8,781 bases of DNA from Mariprofundaceae bacterium (GTDB taxonomy: Bacteria > Pseudomonadota > Zetaproteobacteria > Mariprofundales > Mariprofundaceae): assembly GCA_027018975.1 (NCBI GenBank), contig JALUXN010000255.1, positions 1-8,781 of the forward strand, given 5' to 3'. Each line of letters opens with the position of its first letter. The first letter of the stretch is position 1. This document shows positions 1-6,331 of this stretch, one piece after another. The position numbers and the translations under genes are program-made. The notes beneath the pieces are model-generated. The model had not been told where the DNA came from. It ran no database searches and saw only the letters and a program-made list of their open reading frames with translations.

Positions 1-1
1 C

Positions 2-1615
2 AAGGCATCGGATCGCAAGGAGCGCATCGAGGCGCGCGAAACACGTAAAAAGACGCGCGAGAAGCGGCCGGTGCATATTGCCGAGTCGGAGCCTGAGGTG
101 GCGCCCAAGGCGACAGTGACCATCTCCCGCAAGGCGAAGCTGGAGCAGCAGACGGAGCTGGCGTTCAAAGACCTGCCGGAGTCGGGCTACAAACTGCCGT
201 CGCTGAACATCTTCAATCGCGGTGAGGGCGCGCAGCATGAGCATAACCCCGAGGCGCTGCAGGCGATGGCGCGGATGCTGGAGAAGAAGCTGCTCGATTA
301 TCGTGTCGAGGGGCAGGTGAAGTCGGTGCAGCCGGGGCCGGTGGTGACGCAGTTTGAGCTGGAGCCGGCACCGGGTACGAAGGTGAACCGTATTATTGCC
401 CTGCAGGATGATCTGGCGCGTTCGATGTCGGCGATCAGTGTGCGCGTGGCGGGCAATATCCCCGGCAAGAATGCGATCGGGATCGAGCTGCCGAATGAGA
501 CGCGCGAGATGGTGATGCTGCATGAGGTGCTCTCCAGCCGTGAATTTGCCAATAAGAAGCTGAAATTGCCGCTGGCGCTGGGGGTCGATATCTCCGGTCA
601 GCCGGTGGTGACCGATCTGGCCAAGATGCCGCATCTGCTGGTCGCCGGTACTACCGGTTCCGGTAAGTCGGTGGCGGTCAATGCGATGATCTGCTCGATT
701 CTGATGACCTGCACGCCGCAGGATCTGCGCCTGATTCTGGTCGATCCGAAGATGCTGGAGCTGTCGGTCTATGACGATATTCCGCATCTGCTGGTGCCGG
801 TGGTGACCAATCCGAACAAGGCGGCCAAGGCGCTGAACTGGGCGGTCTATGAGATGGAGCGGCGCTATCAGCTGATGAGCGATGCCAAGGTGCGCAATCT
901 GGAGGGGTACAACAAGGCGGCCGATAAGCTGGAGGGTGCCGAGCGCTTGCCGCAGATTGTGATTGTGATCGATGAGCTGGCCGACTTGATGATGGTGGCC
1001 GGTAAAGAGGTGGAGCAGGCGATCTGTCGCATCGCCCAGAAGGCGCGCGCCGCCGGCTTGCATCTGATCCTAGCCACCCAGCGGCCGAGCGTGGATGTGA
1101 TCACCGGCCTGATCAAGGCCAATCTGCCGAGCCGGTTGTCGTTTCAGGTCTCCTCAAAAATCGATTCGCGCACCATTCTCGATCAGGTGGGTGGCGAACA
1201 GCTGCTTGGTCACGGTGACAGCCTATTTTTGAGTGGTGGCCGCGATCTGCGCCGCGTGCATGGCGCCTTTGTTTCGGATGCTGAGGTGCTCGATCTGGTC
1301 GAGCATCTGAAGGCGCAGGGTGAGCCGGATTACCGCGAAGAGGTGTTTGAGGCTCCATCTGCCGATGCGGCGGCCGGCGGTGGTGACGCAGAGGATGAAC
1401 AGGATGAGAAATATGACGAGGCGGCAGCGCTGGTGATCGAGAAGGGGCAGTGCTCGGTCTCCATGGTGCAGCGCTATCTGCGTATCGGCTACAACCGCGC
1501 CAGCCGGTTGGTGGATCAGATGGAGCGTGAAGGGTTGGTGAGCCCGCCCGGCTCCGGCGGTATGCGCAAAGTGATGGCGCGCTCGGCGGAAGATGGCGGC
1601 GGGGTGATTGAGTGA
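2..1615 (+). CDS. ftsK: DNA translocase FtsK, C-terminal motor part (5' truncated by window)
   Basis: This is the cytoplasmic part of the septal DNA pump FtsK, which moves chromosome termini through the closing septum and activates XerCD recombination at dif. The frame is open from base 2, so the true start and the N-terminal membrane domain lie upstream. A GTG at 71 is in frame but only sits inside the charged linker. Counting from base 71, residues 1-60 are linker, about 65-180 are the alpha domain, and the RecA-like beta domain follows with Walker A GTTGSGKS at 193-200 and Walker B IVIVIDELADLM near 297-308. An acidic, Gly/Ala-rich linker (about 425-448) leads to the winged-helix gamma domain, whose RIGYNRASRLVDQME block (471-485) is typical of the module that reads KOPS orientation sequences. 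The stop overlaps the start of lolA by one base (TGATG). SpoIIIE is the same family; the FtsK name is preferred for a Gram-negative with lolA downstream. Confidence 0.96.
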   Translation, partial: KASDRKERIEARETRKKTREKRPVHIAESEPEVAPKATVTISRKAKLEQQTELAFKDLPESGYKLPSLNIFNRGEGAQHEHNPEALQAMARMLEKKLLDYRVEGQVKSVQPGPVVTQFELEPAPGTKVNRIIALQDDLARSMSAISVRVAGNIPGKNAIGIELPNETREMVMLHEVLSSREFANKKLKLPLALGVDISGQPVVTDLAKMPHLLVAGTTGSGKSVAVNAMICSILMTCTPQDLRLILVDPKMLELSVYDDIPHLLVPVVTNPNKAAKALNWAVYEMERRYQLMSDAKVRNLEGYNKAADKLEGAERLPQIVIVIDELADLMMVAGKEVEQAICRIAQKARAAGLHLILATQRPSVDVITGLIKANLPSRLSFQVSSKIDSRTILDQVGGEQLLGHGDSLFLSGGRDLRRVHGAFVSDAEVLDLVEHLKAQGEPDYREEVFEAPSADAAAGGGDAEDEQDEKYDEAAALVIEKGQCSVSMVQRYLRIGYNRASRLVDQMEREGLVSPPGSGGMRKVMARSAEDGGGVIE

Positions 1616-2274
1616 TGCGCGTGCGGACGGTGTTGTTTGTCATTTTATTGACACTTGGCGCAGATCAGGGCGCGGCGGCGGAGCGGACGTGGCAACTCTC
1701 TCATCTATCCGGCCAAAGTTTACGTCAATTTTTTGATTTTAGTGTGGCGCGACTGGCGGAGCTGCCGGGCTTTGCCTGCCGCTTTGATCAACAGATGCAG
1801 TTTGCCGATGGTGGCGGTCAGCACTTCTCCGGTCGGCTGGCGCTGCTCAAGCCGGATCGCTTCCGTTGGGAGTATGTGCAGCCCTATGCGCAGCTCTATG
1901 TCTCCGATGGGCGGGTGATCTGGCACTATGAGCCCGATCTGATGCAGGCGGAGCAGATGAACAGTCTCGATGCGGTCGATCCGTCGGTGATGCGGCTGCT
2001 CAGCGGGCATGTGAAGCCGTCGTCCATCAAACTGCTGCAGAGCCGTTACGATGCGGATGCGGGCATTCAATATTTCAAGGTGCATTTTGCCGGATCGCCA
2101 GAGGTGTGGCTCGGCTTTTCCGAGCATGGCGCGCTGGTCGCGATTACGCGCGACGATCTGTTGGGTAACCACAACCGCATGATGCTCTCCGCCTGCTCAT
2201 TCGTTGCGCCGGATGCGAATCTGTTTAGTTTCGCGCCACCGGATGGCGTGGATGTATTGGATATGCGCAGGTAA
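1615..2274 (+). CDS. lolA: Outer-membrane lipoprotein carrier protein LolA
   Basis: LolA is the periplasmic chaperone that takes mature lipoproteins from the LolCDE transporter and hands them to LolB at the outer membrane. The 219-residue product begins with a Sec signal peptide (hydrophobic core TVLFVILLTLG, probable cleavage after GAAA near residue 22). It carries the family core: FSGRLALLKPDRFRWEY at 71-87, then PYAQLYVSDGRVIWHYEPDL at 90-109. It ends with the usual FSFAPPDGVDVLD strand (204-216). The start was chosen at ATG 1615, with GGGGTGA (1601-1607) 7 bases upstream; a GTG at 1612 would add one residue but leaves too short a spacer. By alignment with E. coli LolA, the position of Arg43 is Lys79 here and Phe47 is Phe83. 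Two cysteines (55 and 194) remain in the mature protein. The gene overlaps ftsK by one base, as expected for the ftsK-lolA pair. Confidence 0.93.
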   Translation: MRVRTVLFVILLTLGADQGAAAERTWQLSHLSGQSLRQFFDFSVARLAELPGFACRFDQQMQFADGGGQHFSGRLALLKPDRFRWEYVQPYAQLYVSDGRVIWHYEPDLMQAEQMNSLDAVDPSVMRLLSGHVKPSSIKLLQSRYDADAGIQYFKVHFAGSPEVWLGFSEHGALVAITRDDLLGNHNRMMLSACSFVAPDANLFSFAPPDGVDVLDMRR

Positions 2275-2285
2275 GGCTTCACAAG

Positions 2286-2292
2286 AAAGGAA
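2286..2292 (+). promoter_or_regulatory. Ribosome binding site of the FadL-family gene
   Basis: AAAGGAA lies 6 bases before ATG 2299 in a short AT-rich gap. It is a good Shine-Dalgarno match and fixes the start of the outer-membrane protein so that the signal peptide is complete. Most neighbouring genes rely on overlapping starts instead, so this gene has its own initiation site. Confidence 0.7.
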
Positions 2293-2298
2293 TATAAC

Positions 2299-3423
2299 AT
2301 GAAACAATGGATAAAAGGCTCGGCGGCGCTTGTTGCGCTGGGATTATTGGCGATCACAGATGCGCAGGCTGCGGGTTTTGAGCAGCCGAATCATGCGGCC
2401 ACTGCCGCCGGTGTCGCCAATGCTGTGGCGGCGACGGCGGATGATCCTTCCGCGCTGATCTACAATCCGGCCGGCATCGCCTGGCAACATGGCTTGTCGA
2501 TTGCCTTCAGCGGTTATACCGATTACCGCAACTCATCGGTAAAAATTCCGGCCGGTATCGCGCCCAACCGCGGTAACAACGCCACCAGTGAATCACTCTT
2601 TGTCAGCTGGTCGCCGCGCAGCTCCCGCTGGTCGGCAGGTTTCGGTCTCTCGCCGCTCTATCAGCTCGATAATGATTGGCGCGTTGCTTTCCCCGGCAGT
2701 GCGGGTACGGCCAAGATCACCGTTGATCATTTGACACTGGATAGTGTCTATGCGTACAACAGTGATCTGGCAGTTGGTGCGGGGTTGGATTGGTATGTCA
2801 CCCGCGCGCAGATGCAGCAGAATGGCAACAATTTCAGCGGCCGTGACATGGGTGGTTTCGGCCTTCATCTCTCCACGCTATGGAAGGTGCGCCCCGCATG
2901 GTCGCTGGCGGCGGTCTATCGCTCCGGTGCCTCGGTGTCGATCCATCAGGGGAGTGCGCAGATGGCATTCAAGCTGCCCGACCATCTGACGCTGGCGGTG
3001 GCGCACGATTTGAATGATCACTGGCGGTTGGAAGGGGATCTCAAGTATTCGCGCTGGTCGCTGCTCAAACAGCTCAATGTCACGCAGGCAGGCGCCGTGG
3101 TGCAGAACAATCCGCTGAACCTGCATGATGCGATCACCCTGATGACTGGCCTGACTTGGACATGGCGTGAAAATGCGCAGATTCGTTTCGGTTACGCCTT
3201 TGAGCAAGGGGCAAACCGCAGTGCCGGATTCAGCCCCATCGTGGCCGATCAGGATGGCCATCGCTTGAGCCTTGGCGCGGGCGGACAGATTGGCGTGGTG
3301 CATCTCGATCTGGCCTATCAGTACGTCTTCTATGCTCAGAAATCGGCGACCGGGGCGTTTGCCGGTACCTATCGTGACCGGCGCCAGAGCCTGCTGTTCA
3401 CGCTCTCCACCCATATTGACTGA
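2299..3423 (+). CDS. FadL/OmpP1 (toluene_X) family outer-membrane transport protein
   Basis: This is a predicted outer-membrane beta-barrel of the FadL family, which admits hydrophobic molecules such as long-chain fatty acids, alkanes or aromatics. The substrate here cannot be read from sequence. The 374-residue precursor has a clear signal peptide (MKQWIKG then a hydrophobic core, cleavage after AQA at residue 24). Mature residues begin AGFEQPNHAATAAG, and DDPSALIYNPAG (48-59) is the N-terminal hatch signature of the family. The rest alternates polar and non-polar residues with aromatic girdles (for example WRVAFPGS, LAYQYVFYAQ), as expected of transmembrane strands. At about 350 mature residues it is shorter than E. 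coli FadL (a little over 400). It ends LLFTLSTHID instead of in a terminal aromatic residue. It lies 24 bases after lolA and 49 bases before the chosen rarA start. Family assignment is strong; the specific role is unknown. Confidence 0.85.
   Translation: MKQWIKGSAALVALGLLAITDAQAAGFEQPNHAATAAGVANAVAATADDPSALIYNPAGIAWQHGLSIAFSGYTDYRNSSVKIPAGIAPNRGNNATSESLFVSWSPRSSRWSAGFGLSPLYQLDNDWRVAFPGSAGTAKITVDHLTLDSVYAYNSDLAVGAGLDWYVTRAQMQQNGNNFSGRDMGGFGLHLSTLWKVRPAWSLAAVYRSGASVSIHQGSAQMAFKLPDHLTLAVAHDLNDHWRLEGDLKYSRWSLLKQLNVTQAGAVVQNNPLNLHDAITLMTGLTWTWRENAQIRFGYAFEQGANRSAGFSPIVADQDGHRLSLGAGGQIGVVHLDLAYQYVFYAQKSATGAFAGTYRDRRQSLLFTLSTHID
2733..2748. repeat. Perfect 6-base inverted repeat with 4-base centre inside the FadL-family gene
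   Basis: GACACT-GGAT-AGTGTC reads the same on both strands apart from the central GGAT. It begins inside a TTGACA hexamer (2731-2736), with TACAAC (2755-2760) placed 18 bases downstream. It is fully within coding sequence (HLTLDSVYAYN), so it may be chance. A weak internal promoter and operator is the alternative reading. Confidence 0.3.
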
Positions 3424-3472
3424 TTGTGCAGCGAAGATTGAACGGGTGAATCGACAGACCTCTTTTCTGCAG

Positions 3473-4765
3473 ATGGATGCGCCGGCTGCATCGAACGAGG
3501 TGACGGTGCCGCTGGCCTATTCGATCCGGCCATCGTCGCTGGCTGATGTGGCCGGTCAGCATGAGCTGACGCGCGATGGTTCGTGGTTTGCCAATATGAT
3601 TGCCGAGGGGCGCTGCTGTTCGTGCATCTTCTGGGGGCCGCCGGGGGTGGGCAAGACGACGCTGGCGATGGTGATGGCCGAAGCAGCCGACCTGCCGCTG
3701 TCGCAGCTCTCGGCCGTCTCGGCCGGCAAGGCAGAGGTGCAGGCGGTGGTGCAGCAGGCCAAGGATGAGGGGCGCACGCGGCTGCTGTTTTTGGATGAGA
3801 TTCACCGTTTCAACAAGGCGCAGCAGGATGTGCTGCTGCCATTCATTGAAGATGGCACGCTGATTCTGGTCGGCGCGACGACAGAGAATCCCTCCTTTTC
3901 GCTCAACAACGCACTGCTTTCGCGTTGCCGCGTGATTGTGCTCGAAGCGCTGCAGGCGGCGGATATTGCGGTGATTTTGCGGCGCGCGGTGACGCATCTG
4001 CAGCAGCAGTCGCCGGATTTTGCTGTTGACGATGCGGCGATCGATTGGCTGGCGGCGGCCAGTGGTGGCGATGCGCGCTATAGCCTCAATGCGCTGGAGA
4101 CACTGTTCCAAGCCGATGCGGCGCGGCTGTGGGACCGTGCATCGGTTGAGCAGCATGCGATGCAACGTGCCGGCCGTTACGACCGCGATGGCGATGCCCA
4201 CTATGATCTGATTTCGGCGCTGCATAAGTGCGTGCGTGACTCCGATCCGGATGCAGCGGTCTATTGGCTGGCGCGGATGCTGGAGGCGGGCGAGCAGCCG
4301 CTCTATATCGCTCGTCGGCTGATTCGCATGGCCAGCGAGGATATTGGTTTAGCAGACCCGAAGGCGCTCAATATCGCGCTGGATGCGCATCGCATGTATG
4401 AGATTCTCGGTTCGCCGGAGGGGGAGCAGGGGTTGTTTGAGGCGGCGATCTATCTGGCACTCGCCGGCAAGAGCAATGCGGCCTACATGGCCGAGAAGGC
4501 GGCGCGGCGGCTGGCCAAACAGCATCCGCAGGCAGCGGTGCCGAAACATCTGCGCAATGCGCCGACCAAGCTGATGAAGCAGCTGGGGCATGGCGCCGGT
4601 TACCAATATGCGCACGATGCGGCGGACGGGGTGGTCGATCAGGCGCACTTTCCCGAGGAGCTGGGCGAGCAGCAGCTCTATCAGCCGACCGAGCGCGGCT
4701 TTGAGAAGACATTGGCGCAGCGCAAGGCGTGGCTGGCGGCGCGGCGGGCGGAGGTGCAGCGATGA
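3473..4765 (+). CDS. rarA: Replication-associated recombination protein A (AAA+ ATPase RarA/MgsA)
   Basis: RarA is a clamp-loader-like AAA+ ATPase (MgsA/WRNIP1 family) that acts at stalled replication forks and interacts with single-strand-binding protein. Counting from ATG 3473 the product has 430 residues, against about 447 in E. coli. It shows PLAYSIRPSSLADVAGQ (13-29), Walker A GPPGVGKT (55-62), Walker B LLFLDEIHRF (104-113), sensor 1 GATTENPS (134-141) and the sensor 2 region GDARYSLNALE (199-209). The C-terminal tetramerisation part contains YDLISALHKCVRDSDPDAA and HLRNAPTKLMK (359-369). The start is uncertain: no good Shine-Dalgarno precedes ATG 3473, and GTG 3446 would add nine residues, closer to the E. 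coli N-terminal length. The frame stays open well upstream, over the end of the FadL-family gene, but that stretch has no family resemblance. The last codons overlap crcB (ATGA). An ftsK-lolA-rarA order is known from gammaproteobacteria. Confidence 0.94.
   Translation: MDAPAASNEVTVPLAYSIRPSSLADVAGQHELTRDGSWFANMIAEGRCCSCIFWGPPGVGKTTLAMVMAEAADLPLSQLSAVSAGKAEVQAVVQQAKDEGRTRLLFLDEIHRFNKAQQDVLLPFIEDGTLILVGATTENPSFSLNNALLSRCRVIVLEALQAADIAVILRRAVTHLQQQSPDFAVDDAAIDWLAAASGGDARYSLNALETLFQADAARLWDRASVEQHAMQRAGRYDRDGDAHYDLISALHKCVRDSDPDAAVYWLARMLEAGEQPLYIARRLIRMASEDIGLADPKALNIALDAHRMYEILGSPEGEQGLFEAAIYLALAGKSNAAYMAEKAARRLAKQHPQAAVPKHLRNAPTKLMKQLGHGAGYQYAHDAADGVVDQAHFPEELGEQQLYQPTERGFEKTLAQRKAWLAARRAEVQR
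4750..4754 (+). promoter_or_regulatory. Ribosome binding site of crcB, inside the rarA 3' end
   Basis: GGAGG sits 7 bases before ATG 4762, within the last codons of rarA. It selects ATG 4762 over the upstream in-frame GTG at 4729, and the ATGA overlap suggests coupled translation. Confidence 0.75.
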
Positions 4766-5139
4766 GTGCGCAACTGTTGGCGGTGGCGATTGGCGGCGCG
4801 TTGGGCGCGGTGATGCGCTGGCTGACGGCATCCACCATTCAGAAGATGGTTGGCGGCGCGTTCCCGTGGGGGACGTTCGCAGTCAATGCGCTGGGCAGTT
4901 TTCTGCTCGGCTTTCTCTTTGTCTGGCTGATCGAGCGCTCCACGGCCAGTGAGCTGGTGCGTCTGGCGATTACGGTCGGGTTTATGGGCGCCTTTACCAC
5001 CTTCTCCACCTATTCGCTGGAGTCGGTGCGGCTGCTGCAGGAGGGGGCGCTGGCGTTGGCGCTGGGCAATGTGGTCGGGCAGGTGGTGGTCTGTTTGACG
5101 CTCACCTGGCTCGGTGTGCAGCTGGCGCGGCTGTTGTGA
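4762..5139 (+). CDS. crcB: Fluoride ion channel CrcB (Fluc family)
   Basis: CrcB/Fluc is a small inner-membrane fluoride channel that lets toxic fluoride leave the cell; proteobacterial forms work as antiparallel homodimers. The product has 125 residues, the normal single-domain length, with four hydrophobic segments at about 4-24, 36-58, 66-88 and 97-120. Family motifs are present: GGALGAVMRW (11-20), FPWGTFAVNALGSFLLGF (34-51) with the conserved Asn42, and GFMGAFTTFSTYSLE (73-87). The usual FSTF element reads FSTY, so the second phenylalanine of the pore Phe-box appears as Tyr84. One gene of standard length fits a homodimer; no second copy is in the window. No fluoride riboswitch could precede it, since its start lies inside rarA, so expression probably follows the operon. 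The stop is 7 bases from mnmA. Confidence 0.93.
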   Translation: MSAQLLAVAIGGALGAVMRWLTASTIQKMVGGAFPWGTFAVNALGSFLLGFLFVWLIERSTASELVRLAITVGFMGAFTTFSTYSLESVRLLQEGALALALGNVVGQVVVCLTLTWLGVQLARLL

Positions 5140-5146
5140 TAACGCG

Positions 5147-6331
5147 ATGAGTGCGCGCGATACCGCTGCGATGGTGGCGGAGATTGTCGGCGATCTGGCG
5201 CCGCTGCAGGGGGTGCGGGTGATCGCGGCGATGAGTGGTGGTGTCGATTCGTCGGTGATGGCGGTGCTGCTCAAAGAGGCGGGGCTCGATGTGGTCGGTG
5301 TCTTCCTCCATGTGTGGGATTACTCGCGCGATGAGGTGAGCGGTCACGGCTCCTGCTGCTCGCTCGAAGATGCTTATGATGCGCGGCGGGTGGCCGATGC
5401 GATCGGTATCCCGTTCTACAGTATGGATATGCGCGAGGCTTTCCGGCGCGATGTGATCGATCCGTTCATTCACGATTATGAGACGGGGCGCACGCCCAAT
5501 CCGTGCGAACGCTGCAACCGCTTTGTCAAATTCGGCGCGCTGCTGGAGGCGGCTGATCAGCTGCAGGCGGCCTACGTGGCGACCGGTCACTATGTGCGTC
5601 GGCGTGACGATGCCGATGGCGTCCACCTCTTCAAAGGCAACGATCGCAAGAAGGATCAGAGCTATTTTCTCGCCACCACCGAGCGGCGACAGGTGGCGCG
5701 TATTCTCTTTCCGGTTGGCGGGCTGGAGAAGGATGATACCCGCCAGCTGGCGCGCCATTTCCGGCTGCCGACGGCGGAGAAGCATGAGAGTCAGGACATC
5801 TGCTTTATTCCGGCCGGCGATCGCATCGAATTTCTGCAGCGCGAGGGGGCGACGGCCGGTTTCCGCGCGGGTGATATTGTCAGCGTCGATGGTCGGCTGT
5901 TGGGTCGCCATCAGGGCATCGCCCACTATACACTGGGGCAGCGCAAAGGTTTGGGGCTGCCCGATGGACCCTGGCATGTGGTGGCGCTTGATGGCGTGAC
6001 GGCACGGGTGGTGGTGGCGCACCCTGAGGATGCGCTGATCCGGCAGGTGACGGTGGGGGAGGTGCGTTGGATTCGCGAAGCTGCGGCGGGTGAGTCGATC
6101 ACCGCCAAAGTGCGCTACCAGATGCAGCCGGCTTCATGCGACCTGACGTGGCTGGATGGGCAGCGTGTGCAGCTGCACTTCACCAAGCCGCAAAAACCGA
6201 CCGCGCCGGGGCAGGTGGCGGCCTTTTACAGCGGTGACGAGCTGCTCGGCGGCGGGATTGTGCAGAGGGTGGGAGATTGCAGTAGCTTCGATGCTGATGC
6301 GTGTGGCGCAGATGGAGGAGGTGACCGGTGA
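5147..6331 (+). CDS. mnmA: tRNA-specific 2-thiouridylase MnmA
   Basis: MnmA adenylates and then thiolates U34 of tRNA-Lys, -Glu and -Gln to give 2-thiouridine, using sulfur passed from a cysteine desulfurase relay. From ATG 5147 the product has 394 residues. It carries the PP-loop SGGVDSS (30-36), then HGSCCSLEDAYDARRVAD (67-84), the active-site loop TPNPCERCNRFVKFG (116-130) with the probable nucleophile Cys123, and KDQSYFL (169-175). The second catalytic cysteine is in SQDICFIPAGD (Cys219). The central domain (GRHQGIAHYTLGQRKGLG, 253-270) and the C-terminal beta barrel (VRYQ through TAPGQVAAFYSGDELLGGG) follow. The extra cysteines at 70, 71 and 120 mark the subtype with a longer N-terminal insert compared with E. 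coli. No clear Shine-Dalgarno precedes ATG 5147; initiation is probably coupled to crcB. GTG 5114 would add 11 residues and overlap crcB by 26 bases, and is less likely. Confidence 0.95.
   Translation: MSARDTAAMVAEIVGDLAPLQGVRVIAAMSGGVDSSVMAVLLKEAGLDVVGVFLHVWDYSRDEVSGHGSCCSLEDAYDARRVADAIGIPFYSMDMREAFRRDVIDPFIHDYETGRTPNPCERCNRFVKFGALLEAADQLQAAYVATGHYVRRRDDADGVHLFKGNDRKKDQSYFLATTERRQVARILFPVGGLEKDDTRQLARHFRLPTAEKHESQDICFIPAGDRIEFLQREGATAGFRAGDIVSVDGRLLGRHQGIAHYTLGQRKGLGLPDGPWHVVALDGVTARVVVAHPEDALIRQVTVGEVRWIREAAAGESITAKVRYQMQPASCDLTWLDGQRVQLHFTKPQKPTAPGQVAAFYSGDELLGGGIVQRVGDCSSFDADACGADGGGDR
6316..6324 (+). promoter_or_regulatory. Extended ribosome binding site of the heptose kinase gene
   Basis: AGGAGGTGA is a nine-base match to the usual 16S rRNA 3' end. 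AGGAGG ends 6 bases before GTG 6328. It is the strongest such site in the window, lies inside the end of mnmA and supports a GTG start. Confidence 0.8.

Noticed and set aside
1648..1653. TTGACA as a -35 box of an internal promoter in lolA
   Set aside because: The hexamer is perfect, but the bases 16-18 downstream are GC-only (CGCGGC region), with nothing like a -10 box. It encodes part of the signal peptide.
3272..3472. N-terminal extension of rarA reaching back over the end of the FadL-family gene
   Set aside because: The frame is open, but the extra 67 residues overlap a well-supported gene and do not resemble any RarA N-terminus.
3424..3472. Possible terminator between the FadL-family gene and rarA
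   Set aside because: Only a five-base TGCAG/CTGCA pair with a 36-base loop is present, and no stem followed by a T-run. The gap looks like read-through sequence.
3398..4225. 275-codon open frame on the minus strand opposite rarA
   Set aside because: It is fully antisense to a clear RarA gene, is rich in Arg, His and Gln as expected from reversed GC-rich codons, and shows no family motif. Other long minus-strand frames (1720-2172, 2878-3414, 5102-6022, 7118-7870) were rejected for the same reason.
4790..4864. Repeated TTGGCGGCGCGTT in crcB
   Set aside because: The two copies encode separate GGA segments of the channel (residues 11-13 and 31-33) in the same codons. This is best explained by codon preference, not by a mobile repeat.
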